Source of the DNA: Chrysemys picta bellii
Taxonomy: Eukaryota > Chordata > Testudines > Emydidae
Length of the DNA stretch: 64,000 bases
NCBI RefSeq assembly: GCF_011386835.1
Contig: NC_088797.1
Location: 94,002,264 to 94,066,263, forward strand
Reading direction: 5' to 3'
Part shown: one piece after another, positions 24,729 through 37,394 of the stretch
Layout: the number at the start of each line of letters is the position of its first letter
Position numbering within the stretch: position 1 is the first letter of the stretch
The notes under the pieces: generated by a model
Database searches by the model: none
Told to the model about the DNA's origin: nothing
The model's input: the letters and a program-made list of their open reading frames with translations, nothing else
Made by a program: the position numbers and the translations under genes

Positions 24729-25889
24729 TATTTCAGGAAGCAAAAAATATTTGAAAGGAAAATTTTCAGCATCTGAGCTAGAACCATACAGAATATATTG
24801 CCCTTCAAAACATGATAAATTAATATTATTCTTAGGCAGGACTTTGTATATGAAGTTTCTGCCTAGAATGTAATTTTTGTTTGGTACATATTGCTGAACT
24901 TAGTCTTTATAATGAAATGACAGAATTTGCCTGAATCAGTGTTGTCAGGCACCACGTTAATGCAGCATAAAAAAAAGTGAAATTAAACAACCTGCCAGTA
25001 AATCTAAAGTTAGTATTTTTAGTCCCTTTGCACTATGTGTAAAGTTACCACGTAAGACATTTTAACAGTAATAGACTGTATCCCCGACCAATGCAAGCCA
25101 TAAAAAGCAAGGGAATAACAGGTAGTTTTTTTTTAAACACCTTATGAACACCCCTTCGTTCTCAGTCTAGTGTGTGGTGATTGCTCAGATTTCTAACCTG
25201 GTTTATTGGTTATATATATATTTGTCTTGGTATCCTGTTGGTGTTTCTTTTGTAATTACATTTTGTGTAATTCTGTACATCATTTTATCCATGTGTGTAA
25301 ATGATACAATAACTAATTGCAAATAGTGGCTGGAAGATGTTTTTCTGTAATGTTTAGGAAGTGATGAAGGTCCGTTAACTCTAATTTGGTATTTATACAT
25401 AGAAATTGCAGAATTGAAATCTGAATGTGTATGCAAGTAGAATGAAGTTTTTACATTAGTCTTTGAAGGTTAGGGTAGAGATTATGCAAGAGTGATAGTT
25501 GAGATCAAAAAGAGGAACTAGTAAATAGAGTGTAGCAGGGATGTTGAATGACTGACTTAATTATTTCCTTGGTTTTCATGGTGTGTGTTTGGTGAGATAT
25601 GCAGTGTAGAAAAAAAAACTCAAATTAATTTTTTCTGTGTGGGGAATTTTCCATAGTTTTTAATCTCTGTATATCAGTATGGTTATTCATGTAGTTTGGT
25701 ATCAACATTAATACGTATTGTATTAAAAAACATAAATGAGAGGATTGAGGTTGCTTTTTCCTGTGCAGTCTTAATTCTGGACTTTGGTGTGTATGCATTA
25801 CTCTAGTTCTGCCTAATATCACATATGAAGTCCTGAGGTAGAGCCAGCAATAGAACCCATTTCTCCTGGGTTTTAAGGCTTGTCTGTGG

Positions 25890-26191
25890 CCTGGTCTACA
25901 ATAGGAAATTAGGTCAATATAACTACATCACTCAGGGGTGTGAAAAGTCTACAACCCTCAGTTACTCAGATAAAATGACCTCCTTCTCTCTCTCTCTCTC
26001 TCTCTCTCTCCCCCTCCTCCCCCGGTGTAAACAGCACTAGGTTGATGGGAGAATTCTCCTGTTGACCTAGCTACCACCTCTCGGGAAGGTGGAGTAGTGG
26101 AGTACCTACGTCAATAGGAGAAGGCCTCCTCTCATTGGCATAGGTAGCATCTTCACTGAAGTGCTGCAGTGTTTTAAGTGTAGATGAACCC
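25890..26191. repeat. Diverged MITE with internal (TC)n
   Basis: The ends GGCCTGGTCTACA and TGTAGATGAACCC are imperfect inverted repeats of the 'CTACA' type common here. A (TC)n microsatellite lies at 25985-26010. Further inverted segments (CTCCTGTTGACCTAG and relatives) occur inside. Confidence 0.5.
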
Positions 26192-27001
26192 TACAAATGA
26201 AGTTACTTCAGGATAGCTATTCTGCAATAACTCCATGTGTAGGCACGCTTTTATTTGGCAATAAGAGTGCCTTGTTTTGGTTTAGCTTAATCTGATTTGG
26301 TAGTGGATTCAGGAATAGTTTCTGTGCTTTAAATTCACACCGTACCTTAATCTGTATTAATTTCTAAGACCTTCCTTAGTTGATTGTAACATAAGGTAAC
26401 ACCGTTTCTGTTCTTGCAAGTCTGCTTCCTTCACTGCCCATCCTATGAAGTCAGTGGACAAGGTTCAGTAGGAAAAAAGTACATGATCATGCAATTAAAC
26501 GTTATCAGAATGCATATATGCAGGGGATTTGAATAAAGGTCGCGTGGACAGTTTTTAATGTAGGGTAGTTCTGTGACTCAAATGGTAGAAATCTGTGCTG
26601 GGATGCGGAAGTGCAGTGTTCAGACCCTACTAATGTATGATGGGGGGGGGGGGAGGAGGAGGAGGGTATAATTTTTTAATTTTTCCTTTAAAACAAAAAA
26701 TCTAGGAAATCGCATGTGAAAACTGTTAAAAGAATGTTATTTAGGTTTCAAAGTAAAGTGCAGAAAAGTTAAATACCGGAGTGATAGCTGCCCATGCAAT
26801 CTTAATTCTGCTCTCTTGAACATATGCAGTACAAAACAGTTTTTAATTACAGGGTCACATTTTTTTTCTTGCCAGGATCCCTGCATCATTCAGTACACTA
26901 GATGGATGCATAAAGTTGCAGAGAATTGTAAATCCTGCATTTCCTAAATTGAGTGCTTGATTTAGCAGCTAACATACAGTTTTTGATCTAATATTACAAA
27001 A

Positions 27002-27345
27002 ACACCTCTACCCCAATATAATGCACCCTGATATAACAAAAAGAAGAACAGGAGTACTTGTGGCACCTTAGAGACTAACAAATTTATTAGAGCATAAGCT
27101 TTCGTGGACTAGTGTGCCACAAGTACTCCTGTTCTTCTTTTTGCGGATACAGACTAACACGGCTGCTACTCTGAAACCTGATATAACACGAATTCGGATA
27201 TAACACGGTAAAGCAGTGCTCCGGGGGGGCGGGGCTGCAGACTCCGGCGGATCAAAGCAAGTTTGGTTTCACCCATAACACAGTAAGATTTTTTTTTTTT
27301 TTTTTTTTTTGGCTCCTGAGGCCAGCGTTATATCTGGGTAGAGGT
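27002..27345. mobile_element. Tigger-like MITE split by a Penelope fragment
   Basis: The ends ACACCTCTACCCCAATATA and TATATCTGGGTAGAGGT are inverted repeats of a short mariner-type element whose body is rich in ATATAAC blocks. A T run occupies 27289-27310. A 139-bp Penelope-derived insert lies at 27038-27176. Confidence 0.8.
27038..27176. mobile_element. Short snap-back Penelope-like fragment with 11-bp TSD
   Basis: It is flanked by identical CCTGATATAAC (27027-27037 and 27177-27187). The left part reads GAACAGGAGTACTTGTGGCA and the right part is its inverted copy, joined at GTGGACTAGTGTGCCAC. It ends in the Penelope terminal segment CAGACTAACACGGCTGCTAC. Variable-length TSDs and inverted joints are usual for Penelope-like elements. 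Confidence 0.8.
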
Positions 27346-28597
27346 ATATATCAAAAATAATAGCAGTCACTAGACTTCATTAGAATAAAACAAGTGTATT
27401 CCACCCCCAATCTGGTATTGAAGATTGCTTTGCATTCCTGCTTTTGTCTCTGTATTAATGATCTCCCAGAGGAAGTTATGATTGAGGATGTTAATAGTAG
27501 AAAATTCTTGTAAACCCCTAAATTAGATTTCACAAAACTTTCATACAAAATGTCTGTCCTCCAGGCTGATATGCTTTTGTATTTTTCCCTATTTATGAAA
27601 GTTTTGGATATCTCTTGGGACTTCTATAAAATTTTGTATTCTAGTTCTTGCCAAGAACAGTGATGCAAAGTGTGGATACATTAACTTGGAAGCAGCTATC
27701 AGAAAGATGTAACTCTCTAGCCTAGAAATTCTTTTTGGCTAAGAAGGAATACAATGTTGTAGCTCACTCTTAGTTGTGCTGGTCTTGCAGGCTAAAATGA
27801 GTAAAGAGTAGAAGAACATATTGTTTTTGAATATGAGCTGAAGAGATTCACATTCTTGACTGTACATATGCGCTCTGTCTTTGCCAGAAACATCTACGCA
27901 GACTTTGTTGGGGCCACATGCATGTTTCCTTGTGGAACTGAACACTTATACCTGAAGTTACATATCCTTCTAGCTGCTTTTGTTAGCTGGTTTCCTTGTT
28001 GAACTATATTTTCCTATAGTTTGAATAGTGTCATGCTGTTGCTTGGTTTGTTAGACCCTTTTTATTTTAATTTCTTACTGCTTATTTCTCTTGGTGGTGA
28101 GAGAATCTCATTCACATTCTGTAATATCAGCAACCACTTCTTAGGGAATTTATCAGCTTTCCAGAGGAACTCATGCCATCTTTTTCGTTATCTAAATTTT
28201 TTGTGTTCATGAATCTGCGAAGCATGTTACAACTAAAAATCCAGCACACCTTTTTCTTCAAACTCTTTCTCAAGCATCTCTTCTGGAGTAAATCTGACCC
28301 CTATGCATGGTTTTCCACATTACTATAAAATAGAACTTGCTTATAGCCTTTGTACTCCAATTAGACATTTTTATTGTTTACATGAAGTTTTGTAAATAGA
28401 GGATTTTCTCCCATGCGCATAGGATAGATAAACAGAATTGCTTACTGTGCTTAAATTACATGCTACAAGTTTCAGTTTAAAATATAAAAAGGATTTAAAC
28501 TGAAAACATCAGACATTAAAAGGTTAAAATGTTACTCCTAAATTGCAAAATTGTCCTATCAATAAACCACATCTGAGACTCTCTTCTTCTTCTTTAA

Positions 28598-28881
28598 GGC
28601 CTGGTCCCCACTTAGTCCGGACTTCGGACTAAGGTACGCAAATTCAGCTACGTTAATAACGTAGCTGAATTCGAAGTACCTTAGTCCGGACTTATGCGGT
28701 CCAGAAGCGGCAGGAAGTCTCCCCCCGTCGACGCCGCGTACTCCTCTCGGCGAGCTGGAGTACCGGCGCCGACTGTGAGCACTTCCGGGATCGATTTATC
28801 ACGTCTTAACCAGACGCGATAAATCGATCACAGAACATCGATGGCGTGCCGCCGGACCAGCCGGTAAGTGAAGACTAGGCC
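28598..28881. mobile_element. MITE with strong internal hairpins
   Basis: Ends GGCCTGGTCCCCACTTA and TAAGTGAAGACTAGGCC. Inside, CTTAGTCCGGACTTCGGACTAAG and a longer stem around AGCTACGTTAATAACGTAGCT are close to perfect palindromes. CpG-rich centre. No coding capacity. Confidence 0.75.
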
Positions 28882-29849
28882 AAAGTCACAGATGGCAGAG
28901 CTGGCAAAGTGCAGCTGGTTGGCTACAAGGAACCCTCCTTAACTCTCTGAAGAACTTTCTTCCTGTTCATTTCCTTTCTACTATCTGACCATCCAGAATC
29001 GCTGAAAAATAGCAGGCTGATTATGTGTCCCAGACCAACTAACAGGAATGCAGCCTGTATCTAAATAGGGAGTGTGTGTACAGGATAGTACTGCCAACTG
29101 GCAAATGTCATGTGTGCCAACAGGCTTCTGTATATGCATACCCAGTGCAGCTCAGTGGATTTTTTATTAGGAACAGCCAAAAAAACTACACACACATGCG
29201 TTGGCTCTTGAGGTACAGCCAAACTTCTTTAAATCTGCTTCAGAGAATGCTTGTGGATGTCACTTTAGGGGTGAATCCTGTCCCACATCTGTCACTGTTC
29301 TTGAATCAGTAGGATTTAGTGGTGCAGAGGTTGAGATAAAATTTTGGGAGCTCATGTAGAGGATTTGCACACTTTGTGTACCATTGAGGTCCAGCTCTGC
29401 AACACTATGCACCTCATACAGCTAGGGTTTGGCGGTAGTCATTGAATCCAATGTCCATTTCCTCTATACAGTGGAGCAGAAGAGACATTGAGACTATTCC
29501 AGCAAATGAGGAATGATGACTCTGCTGCGGAGAGGTGGCATGGGGATTGATCCCAGCGCACACTTAATTTGCTTAGGATATGCACTCTGCCTAAGATTTG
29601 GGTCTTTGGCAGATTATAGTTCTAGTTTCAGACGGTCTGCAGACTCAGGAAGACAGCACAGCATTGATTACACCAGTTTCATATTTGAAAAGTTTGAAAT
29701 CATGAAGGCTAAAAATACAATTTTTTTTTTCTATATAGAAGTTTAAGATTCGTAGGACTGGGTGAGAGATGGCTTTCACTTGTCAGGAAGTTGCCTACTC
29801 TCCATTGGTGATTTGCCAGGTGGATATGTCAAGACCTGTATCTATCTTA

Positions 29850-30113
29850 GGGTATTTCTGCACAGCAGCTGGGAGGTGTAATTCCCAATATGGGTAGACA
29901 TACCCATGTTGGCACTTCCCAAGCTAATGCCTAAAAATAGCAGTGTGGCAGCAACAGCACAGGCGGCAACTCTGGCACCTCCCCTGTGTTACATGCTTGG
30001 GCAGTAAGCCTGTGCCAGTGTGGCCATGCCAGTATTATTAGGTGCTAGCTTGAGCAGAACTAGCACTTTCCACACTGGGGATTACACTTCTCAGCTGCTG
30101 TGTAGACATACCT
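29850..30113. mobile_element. Harbinger-like MITE with about 40-bp terminal repeats
   Basis: The left GGGTATTTCTGCACAGCAGC and right GCTGCTGTGTAGACATACC ends extend inward through GGGAGGTGTAATTCCC and its complement. TTA flanks both sides (29847-29849, 30114-30116). Confidence 0.8.
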
Positions 30114-30135
30114 TTAGTTACTTCTAAAGAATGTG

Positions 30136-30136
<1 letters not shown>

Positions 30137-30178
<42 letters not shown>
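30137..30178. repeat. (TG)n microsatellite
   Basis: About 21 uninterrupted TG units. The Met-Cys-Val repeat opening over it is an artefact. Confidence 0.97.
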
Positions 30179-30179
<1 letters not shown>

Positions 30180-31159
30180 AGAGACACACCGAACAAAACT
30201 TATGAATCTAGAAAGAATGCTGGCTTTTCTTTTTGTTACCCCATATTCGAAGGAGCATGTGTTGATGTTACTTTTTTAAAAAAGTCTAATTGTCAATTTA
30301 CAAAATGTCCATACACAGAAAATCCTCTATTTAGAAAGTAAACTTTCTATGGGCTCTCTAGTATGGTTTTTAAATACCATGCAGAACTTGCCACTTGTTG
30401 CATAGGTAATTATTACCTGTGAAAGAAAATGTTTAAAAGTGTATTTTGTATAAAATTCATACACCATATAATTCTTTAGGTAATCTAATGATTTAAAGCT
30501 CTAATTTTGTTGATTTAAAAGAGAATGTTCTCTATTTGACAAGCAAGGTTTTAGTTGGGTATGTCTTTGCAACTCTCTTGGGAATGGATTTAAGAGCATC
30601 TTAATTATTGGAAAATATTTCAGGGTAACTTATTAGGCTTACTTCCATTATTTACTGTTCCATAACAGATGAAGTTACTGAATAGAATTCTTACGTTTTT
30701 TCTGATTTATAGTAAAACACTGGCTCACCCTAAATGGAACTGCTTAAACAAATGTATTAAAATACTGGAAAGAAAAAAAAAATTATACTGCATGCCCTTT
30801 AATTGTTGACTTATACTCAAATGTAACTACAAAGGAAAACAAGACCACTTTTTAAATTAATTACAACTTCTAATGGTTACATTATTTACAGTTCCTCTAG
30901 TAATAGCACAAATCTCAACTTTTTAAAAATGAAAAAAATTCTTTTCATTTTGGGAATTATTTCAGGGTTATGGAATAAAGAAATCTATTTACTGTCAAAT
31001 CCAGAAATACAATTATAAAAGAGAACGCTGTGATATACAAGTAATTCACTTGTATGTTTCTTTTTCACACTTTATCTTCTGTTTGTCTTACTATCAGGGA
31101 AGCATCACTTTTTCATCGTAATATTTGCTATTATTACCAGTGTAATTCTATTGTACTGT

Positions 31160-31495
31160 GTTCAAAAACTTATTGCGATTAATCACAGTTTCAATTGCAT
31201 TGTTAAACAATAATAGAATACCATGTATTGAAATATCTTTGGAGGTTTTCTATATTTTTATACAGGGCCTGCGAGGCCGGGCTCCAGCCTCCCTTGGAGT
31301 GCAGAGCTCCAACCTTCCTCCTTCCCCTGCTGTTGGCAGAGCTAGGGCTTCAGCTTCTGCTGCCTGCAGAGCTCCTGAGCTGGGGCTGCCACTGCTGCCT
31401 CCAGAGGTATGCAGTTAACATGTTAAAAAAATTAATGCATTAATTTGGTTTTCAGTTAATCGCAGGCGTTAACTCTGATTAATTGACAGCCCTGG
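31160..31495. repeat. hAT relative of the 9639-11285 family, internally replaced
   Basis: The right end GATTAATTGACAGCCCTGG and the left-subterminal GCGATTAATCACAGTTTCAA match the family at 9639. The centre is a short CT/GC-rich insert. The outermost left end is lost. Confidence 0.65.
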
Positions 31496-32427
31496 TAAAT
31501 ACAATTGTCAGAGCTGAATTCCTTCCTTTTGTAAGTTTGTCAGTGCTAATGTTAGGGAAATACTTTACTCTTAAAATCTTTATCAGGTAGCAGATTAGAA
31601 GAATCTTTGTTTGACTAGAGAAGATTTTATTGATGTCTTTGAAACTTAACTTGAGGCTTACACTACTAATTTTTCTTTCCAAGGTATCCTGATGTTAAGC
31701 AGCCAGTGTTGAATTGGCAATGAGACGAGAAAGCTATGAAAATGTTAGTGTTTAATAAAGCAGTAAACTATCAATATTGATGTAAGTCCTGATTCTGCAA
31801 ACAGCTGCACCAGGAGGGATTTCTGTTCTCCTGCTGAGTTCCATTGAAACATGAAACAGTGCACTGGGGCCTTTGTTGGCACAAAAAATGAATGTTAAAA
31901 CCAACATGAGCAAAACCATATGTGGTATAAAGGGAAAAATTGCTTTAAATAGGAATAGGGGTTTGAATTTTAATTTAAATAGGTTTGACTGTGATAATTT
32001 ATTTGGCTGTCTCTGATTTAAATCCAGTGTAAGCTACCAATTCATGAATAATGTAGGTGAGTTGGATGGAATCTCCAGGTGTTGGAGAGGTAACTCAAGA
32101 TGAAAACAAGAAGATTCAAATACTGCTGTGGTCAGTTTGGATTCTGTTTGATCACTCAGAGCCACACAAAGAGAGTCATGCACATTTGTTGGAAAATCAG
32201 TCCTGACACCAGGATTTTTAACTGTGCGCATGACAATATGGTGTGTCTCCTCTCTTCTCTCCTCTTCCCCCCACCACTCATTGCATGTGTGTTTTTCTTT
32301 GGGGTTTTTGTTTTTGGAGCGGGTGTGGGGGAGGGGAAAGGGAGAGGAGTGGAAGTCTAACACATGGTCCAAAATCAGAATTTCCCTAAAAGCTATCTTC
32401 AGAATAACTTCAGTTATTGGTTTAAGG

Positions 32428-32853
32428 CAGAGGTGGGCAAACTATGGCCCGCGGGCCACATCGGGCCCGTGGGACAGTCCTGCCCGGCCCCGAGCTCCTG
32501 GTCCGGGAGGCTAGCCCTGGGCCCCTCCCCCGCTGTTCTCTCTCCCCTGCAGCCATGATAAGGGGCAGGAGGTCCTGGGGGGCAGTCAGGGGACAGGGAG
32601 CTGGGGCTGGTTGGATGGGGCAGAGGTTCTGCTGGGGGCGGTCGGGATGGGGAACAGTGGGGTTAGATAGTCGGTGGGGTCCGAGGGGGCAGTCAGGGGA
32701 AGTTCTGAGGGGGGCAGTCAAGGGGTGGAGGTGGGAGGGGTCAGATGGGGGTGAGGCCAGGCTGTTTGGGGAGGCACAGCCTTCCCTTCCCAGCCCTCCA
32801 TACAGTTTTGCACCCCGATGTGGCCCTTGGACCAAAAAGTTTGCCCGCACCTG
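32428..32853. mobile_element. hAT nonautonomous element (CAGAGGTGGGCAAAC) with exact 8-bp TSD
   Basis: Ends CAGAGGTGGGCAAACTATGG and AAGTTTGCCCGCACCTG, flanked by identical GTTTAAGG at 32420-32427 and 32854-32861. G-rich interior with a loose tandem structure (GGGGCAGTCAGGGG). Confidence 0.88.
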
Positions 32854-33273
32854 GTTTAAGGTGTATTATTTGCCTTCACGTTTGTAGCTAAATAAAGTTC
32901 CCCATTTTTTTTCTTCTTCATGCTATCTGAAAAATAAAATCTAGCTCACAGTTAATCTTGAGGCTCCAGTAATTTTGCTTTGCAAAATGGTAACCTTTTT
33001 TTTTTTATGCATTTAAACTCAGTTTAGGCCTTGAACTTAGAATCTCACTGCAGCCAACAATTTTTTTTTTTTTTAGAAAAACTTTTTTTCTTGCGGGTAA
33101 GAGGTAAGGAATGTATATGGTGGGTTCAGGAAAGATTTTAAAACAAATTGTATACTTTTTTATATTAATCAGTGCATGCAATTTAACTGTTATGTTTCAT
33201 CTCATTGAGACTCCTTTTCAAAGGCATAGGTGGCTTCATTTACTATAAGTGCATGAATTTTTGTCTCTGTGCT

Positions 33274-33434
33274 CAGAGTAGCAGCCGTGTTAGTCTGTAT
33301 CCGCAAAAAGAACAACAGGAGTACTTGTGGCACCTTAGAGACTAACAAATTTATTAGAGCATAAGTCCACGAAAGCTTATGCTCTAATAAATTTGTTAGT
33401 CTCTAAGGTGCCACAAGTACTCCTGTTCTTCTTT
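33274..33434. mobile_element. Snap-back Penelope-like fragment with 13-bp TSD
   Basis: The arms run GAACAACAGGAGTACTTGTG... and ...CACAAGTACTCCTGTTCTTC around a centre at about 33366 (AGCATAAG|TCCACGAAAG), forming a near-perfect inverted repeat of over 60 bp per arm. Flanked by TTGTCTCTGTGCT on both sides (33261-33273, 33435-33447). The left end keeps the terminal GAGTAGCAGCCGTGTTAGTC. Confidence 0.85.
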
Positions 33435-33899
33435 TTGTCTCTGTGCTATTGCCATATTACTTCAGAATAGTCTATTGTAATATGAGGATGCATTTGTCCA
33501 AAGATATTTGACAGTAAGTTTGACCAGGTTTATTTAGTTCTACTTTTCATGTTAAATAATTGGCTTCTTTAGCATGATTTTTTTCTTTTAGAGGCATTTC
33601 CAGAAATAATAATAATCAGTATTTGAAATTTGCGAAAGCTAATTTTCTGCTTCTTTAGATTAATGATTTCTCTTTTCAGTTTAAGAGAGCTTCAGAATTA
33701 AAATGGTACTTGGATTTCAATGAATTTCACTAATTTCAAGATTTCTAGGTTTATCATTAAATCACTTTGGCATGGAAATCTGGCATGGATTCCCTATGGT
33801 GCTGTGGTTGGAAAAGTGTCTAAGCCGTTGAGTATAACTGAAGTTTTAGTAAAATCTGTGATCAGTAATACTCTGCTTATTATGGGCAAGATTCAAATA

Positions 33900-34091
33900 C
33901 ACCGGGCCCTCGCTAGAACGCGCGTCTATATAGTGCGAATTCGCTTAGAACGTCGTTGCGGCCATGGATCCCAAATTTAATTACTTTCATTGGAATTCAT
34001 GTTAATGCGTTCCCCGCTATAACATGATCCCCACGTTAACGCAGTACCGCGCATGGATCCCAAAATCCCACATTCTAGCGAGGGTCTGCTG
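33900..34091. mobile_element. Short Tigger-like MITE with TA TSD
   Basis: Ends CACCGGGCCCTCGCTAGAA and TTCTAGCGAGGGTCTGCTG, with TA on both sides (33898-33899, 34092-34093). 192 bp, palindrome-like body with two GCATGGATCCCAAA-type segments. Confidence 0.85.
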
Positions 34092-34330
34092 TACTTGCGT
34101 TACTCCACAAGTAACTCGCTTCGCTTCCATGGAGCTACGTGCATAGTGAAGTATGTTCAGTGTCAGTAAAGATGGTGGAATTCAGCCTAGAAATGAAAAA
34201 CTCTGATGAAACTTTTAAGTCAGTCAGCCATCTCTACTGTTTAAAAATTGGGTTGTGGCATATACAGTCCATAGTCTTAAAATAAAGGTGTGTTAGATTT
34301 GGCCATAGTTGTTAATGTAAACATCTATAA

Positions 34331-35050
34331 GGGGTGGGCAAACCTTTTGGCCCGAGGGCCAGATCTGGGTGGGAAAATTGCATGCAGGGCCATGAATGTA
34401 GGGTTGGGGCAAGGGGTTGGGGTGTGGGAGAGGGTGCAGGTAGGGGCCAAGGGGTTGGGGTGCAGGAGGGGGCTCAGGGCAGGGGGTTGGGGTGCAGGGA
34501 AGTGTGCAGAGTGCAGGAAGGGGCTCAGGGCGAGGGGTTGGGGTGCAGGAGGGGGCTCAGGGCAGGAGGTTGGGGTGCAGGGAAGTGTGCAGAGTGCAGG
34601 AGGGGGCTCAGGGCAGGGGGCTGGGGGTGCAGAAGTGGTGCAGAGTGCAGGAGGGGGCTCAGGGTAGGGGTGCAGGGTGTGGCAGGAGGCTCAGGGCAGG
34701 GGTTTGGGGTGCAGGCTCTGGCCTGGCACTGCTTACCTTGAGCGACTCCGGGGTGGCAGTGGGGCTAAGATAGGCTGCCTGCCTGCCCTAGCCCCATGCC
34801 ACTCCTTGAAGCGGCTGGCACCACATCCCTGCGGCGCCTGGGGGAGAGAGGGCAGATGGCTCCGCCCGTTGTCCTTGCCTGTAGGTACCTCCCCCGAAGC
34901 TCCCATTGGCTGCGGTTCTCCGAGAGCTGCGAGAGGCGGTGCCTGCAGGCGAGGGCAGCGCACGGAGCCCTCTGCTGACAATCCCGTGGGCCGGATCCAC
35001 AGCCCTGATGGGCTGAATCTAGCCCGCAGGCTATAGTTTGTCCACCCTTG
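34331..35050. mobile_element. hAT nonautonomous element (GGGGTGGGCAAAC) with exact 8-bp TSD
   Basis: Ends GGGGTGGGCAAACC and AGTTTGTCCACCCTTG, flanked by identical ATCTATAA (34323-34330, 35051-35058). The body contains a G-rich minisatellite (34400-34730), which produces overlapping glycine/glutamine-rich openings that are not genes. Confidence 0.88.
34400..34730. repeat. G-rich minisatellite inside the hAT element
   Basis: Variable tandem units built from GTGCAGGAGGGGGCTCAGGG, GGTTGGGGTGCAGG and GTGCAGAGTGCAGG. Regular G tracts on the plus strand could form G-quadruplexes. Confidence 0.85.
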
Positions 35051-35335
35051 ATCTATAACTATCTTGGATACTGAAGAAACTTGTACTGCTTGAAAACTGA
35101 CAGGTTGACGTCACCGCATGGGAGGGTTTTCTAAGTAATGGTGCAGGAAAGTAGGGGCAGAGTTTGTGTAAACCGGAAATCTGTAAACGAACTAGTCGAG
35201 GTTACAACTCTTTCCCGTCTGTACCTTTGTTTGACCATGTATGCTGTTTGAAACAATATATCCATTAGATTGCACATTTTAAATATCATAATTGCTTGGA
35301 TGCTTTGGTCTGTCCTCTTTATGGCCTATAATTAA

Positions 35336-35958
35336 GGCTGCAAGTCTGTCACAGGTCACGGATTCTGTGACTTTCTGTAATCTCCATGACTTTTGCAGCT
35401 GCTGAAGATGGCTCAGGGGCTGCCTGACTCAGGCAGACCCTGGGCCAGCAGCAGTTTGGGTGTGGGGGAGGGGGCTCTGGCCTAGGGGCAGGAGGTTGGG
35501 GAGTGTGGGTTGAGGGTGCTTACCTTGGGGTGGGAGGCTCCTTGGCTCCAACTGGCATGGCCCCCCTGCAGCTCCTAGGTGGTGGGGGGGCCTCTGCGCT
35601 GCCTGCACTCGTAGGCCCCGTCCCTGGAGCTCCCATTGGCTGCAGTTCCCGGCCAATGGGAGCTGCGGCAGCCAGCGCTTGTGGCGGGAGCAGTGGAGCC
35701 CTTGCCCTGGCCCCCTGTGTCTGCCACCTATGAGCTGCAGGGAGGCAGAGCGGGATAGGAAGCCTCACCAACCTCCCTCCCCCCAGCACCAGTGGGGGTC
35801 CCGGGCCACCTCCCCCAGTACCTGCAGTGCCCCCGCACCGCGCCAGCCCAAGTTTTGGTCAGGGCAGGTATTTTTAGTAAAAGTCATGGACAGGTCACGG
35901 GCCTGTGAATTTTTGTTTATGGCCCGTGACCTGTCCATGACTTTTACTAAACGTACCC
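35336..35958. mobile_element. Nonautonomous DNA transposon with terminal fold-back
   Basis: Flanked by ATAATTAA and ATAACTAA (35328-35335, 35959-35966), an 8-bp duplication with one mismatch. The right end is a strong hairpin made of GTCATGGACAGGTCACGGG and its complement (about 35882-35947). The same module recurs at 46272-46395. Confidence 0.75.
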
Positions 35959-36462
35959 ATAACTAAAACATAGCTTTACCTATAATCTATTGTTTCATCT
36001 GCAGATTTCTCTATATAGAAATCCTGGAAAGTAGTTGCATAGATTGAGAAAGATAGTTTTCATTGTTTTGGATATTTTTCCGTCTTGAGAATAATGGCAT
36101 CATGATTGTGTGAATAAATATTTTCAAATGTGTTTTGGAGTAGCAAAAACTAGATTTTTTTTTTTTTTTTAAACGGGTGAATTAGTTTGCAAACTATCTG
36201 AAGTGTGTTTGAATTAGGGGGAAATTAGTGATTAAATACGGTGTTTATTCCCAATTGTAGATGCAGAGGAATTGCTGTATTTAAAGTTGTTTCATGCAAT
36301 ATACTGCAGCATTGGATTTACTAAGTATTTTTGTTATCTTTATGAAATGCTTTTATATACTCTTGAGTTGGAGAAATAGTTCTTTAATAGAAAGCTTTGC
36401 TCTTAGTTATGATGTAGCAAAATGATAAATACTAATTTGATTTTGTGTATGTTAGTGCATAT

Positions 36463-37386
36463 CAGAGTAGATTTGATTTAAATCACTAGTCAGGAAGACT
36501 CGATTTAATCATGGATTTCTACATAAAAGTGCTTTCATGTTGGTTGTTATAACCTTAATACATATTCTTCACAACTCAGAGATAGGTGAGACCCAAACTG
36601 GGTCTCTCTTATGTCCTGCTGCCATTACAGGTTTCCAGTTCCAGTGAGAGAATGGTATGGTAGATCTCAAATCAATGAAGGCTATGCTCAGAAAGACCTC
36701 AAGACTTCTGGAATACGTTGCTCAAACAGTTTCACTTTTGTTTCTACTGCCTGTCTCTCCCTTCTCCCATTTATCTCCAGACTTCTTCTCTTTGTCTAGA
36801 TCTATTCCGCCCCCAACAATCTTCTATTCATTGAACTTTTTGAAACTTTTCATGTTTAGAGAGAGGTAAGGGATTGACTCTGTGTACACATATTTGCAGA
36901 GGGACAATAGGATTGAGGTCCGTTATTTCTCACCTCTGTATATTATTTATTTAAAAATATTTTTGCTGTTAACAAGCATGTTATCTCTGGAGACACAAAT
37001 CCAGAGTTTGAGACCTGCAAAATTAAGAATCTCTGATGGTATCTTCTAAACTGAGCATTGAGTCCCATTGGGAGAATAGAAAGATTAACCTAAATCTATA
37101 CAGAAGCCCCTGGAACTCCCATAAAATTGGGTTCCCTAATCCATGAACTATTGGAACTCATTTACAAAACTATTCTTAAACATTACATGAATATATTGTC
37201 TCATACTATGGAATTAGAATTTATAATCCCTATTTACATATGATGATATGTTTGAGCTATAATGTATCTTAATTAAAACTATCTTTAGATAGGTTTATTC
37301 CTCAAAAAGCATTTTATCAAAAAAATCTGACTTAAATAACAAAATTCCGATTTTTTTTTTTAAAGCTTTGATTTTTATCCACCCTG
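36463..37386. mobile_element. hAT nonautonomous element with exact 8-bp TSD
   Basis: Ends CAGAGTAGATTTGATTTAAA and TTGATTTTTATCCACCCTG, flanked by identical GTGCATAT (36455-36462, 37387-37394). 924 bp. The two overlapping openings near 36611-36869 have no motif. Confidence 0.88.
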
Positions 37387-37394
37387 GTGCATAT

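Noticed and set aside
30138..30341. Met-Cys-Val repeat protein
   Set aside because: It is a reading of a (TG)n microsatellite.
32422..32887. 142- and 147-codon openings on opposite strands
   Set aside because: They fall within the hAT element 32428-32853 and reflect its G-rich composition.
34290..34773. Overlapping glycine/glutamine-rich openings
   Set aside because: They are produced by the G-rich minisatellite in all three frames and have no domain.
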